From positions 468,501 to 532,500 of the forward strand of contig JACVTC010000110.1 of assembly GCA_016946835.1 (NCBI GenBank): 64,000 nt of DNA, written 5' to 3'. The position numbers and the translations under genes are program-made. The notes beneath the pieces are model-generated. The model made no database searches, was not told the origin of the DNA, and worked only from the letters and a program-made list of their open reading frames with translations. This document shows positions 63,634 through 64,000 of this stretch, one piece after another (position 1 is the stretch's first letter; every line of letters begins with the position of its first letter). The stretch comes from Neocallimastix lanati (nom. inval.) (taxonomy: Eukaryota > Neocallimastigomycota > Neocallimastigomycetes > Neocallimastigales > Neocallimastigaceae).

Positions 63634-64000
63634 TTTATTGTAATTAATTAATCTATTATTATATATTATTTTGATTTTATAAGAAGTAATTAAAATTTGT
63701 TTCTGATGAAAAATAAATAAATAAAAAAAAAAAAAATCAGTGGTAAAATTTATTAATTTATATTATTTTTAAAGGTTTAATTCCAATAAAATAATATTAA
63801 TAAATATATAAATATATTTCTTTTTATATTTCATTATATAAATGTAAATAAAAATAAAATATTTATAATCATAAAAATAACATCATTGCCAATGTATAGA
63901 TATATATAAATTACCAATGATGATATGTTATCATAATGTAAATAATGTATGTATTTGAAGTCAAAATAAATTAAAAAAAAATAATTATATACAAATATTT
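63634..64000. promoter_or_regulatory. Upstream region of the homeobox gene
   Basis: AT-rich DNA 5' of the minus-strand ATG at 63633. The bases directly upstream (minus strand ...TTACAATAAA then ATG) are A-rich. A TTACCAATGATGATATG / CATCATTGCCAATG pair at about 63879-63929 forms an imperfect dyad (CATTGCCAATG...CCAATGATG) with CCAAT-like words. This is a possible control element, inferred only. Confidence 0.25.

Overview
The window is extremely A+T-rich eukaryotic DNA, full of homopolymers, (AAT)n and (TTTA)n runs. It carries very few host genes and many transposable elements. The combination of extreme AT bias, chromodomain Ty3/gypsy elements, an Asn-rich Ty1/copia element, Mutator-like DNA transposons and a TALE homeobox gene with tiny AT-rich introns best fits a fungus, most likely an anaerobic gut fungus (Neocallimastigomycota). 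This is inference; no rRNA, tRNA or other marker gene is visible, and another very AT-rich eukaryote is not excluded.

Layout. 1-13131: a whole-looking Ty3/gypsy element (gag 2748-3665, pol 3647-8218) inside AT-rich, LTR-derived patchwork. It is flanked by a ~650-bp direct repeat (1-650 and 12486-13131) and contains a 54-bp satellite (11028-12470). 13146-18442: a broken minus-strand Ty3/gypsy chromovirus with a 3' LTR and a C-terminal chromodomain, cut off near a copia-type LTR. 20971-27463: a young, nearly whole Ty1/copia element with two almost identical LTRs, a 5-bp target duplication, a primer site matching the anticodon arm of tRNA-Lys(CUU), and a long Asn-rich insert in Pol. 28677-32904: an old Mutator-like transposase gene (MULE-B), interrupted by a second Mutator-like element (MULE-A, 28872-30630, near-perfect 9-bp duplication) and followed by an old copia remnant. 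34970-42420: three or more decayed gypsy-type remnants, one holding a 334-bp Mutator-type MITE with a perfect 9-bp duplication. 42430-62610: gene-poor DNA made of simple and tandem repeats, a perfect 53-bp hairpin, a second MITE copy, a 1.28-kb non-autonomous element and a puzzling GC-richer island at 58580-59075. 62616-63633: the one convincing host gene, a TALE homeobox gene on the minus strand, whose homeodomain reads correctly only if a 6-nt microexon is used.

How the parts relate. Most elements do not cooperate with one another. The Mutator-like family is the exception. MULE-A, the two MITE copies, an orphan array at 52826-52900 and the 59348-60624 element share one terminal design: a G-rich end, a variable number of ~15-bp GCATTTCGCCAAATT-like modules, and an inner ATGTGGC box. 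This suggests autonomous and non-autonomous members of one family. The new candidates best supported by the sequence are that modular terminal system and the homeobox microexon.
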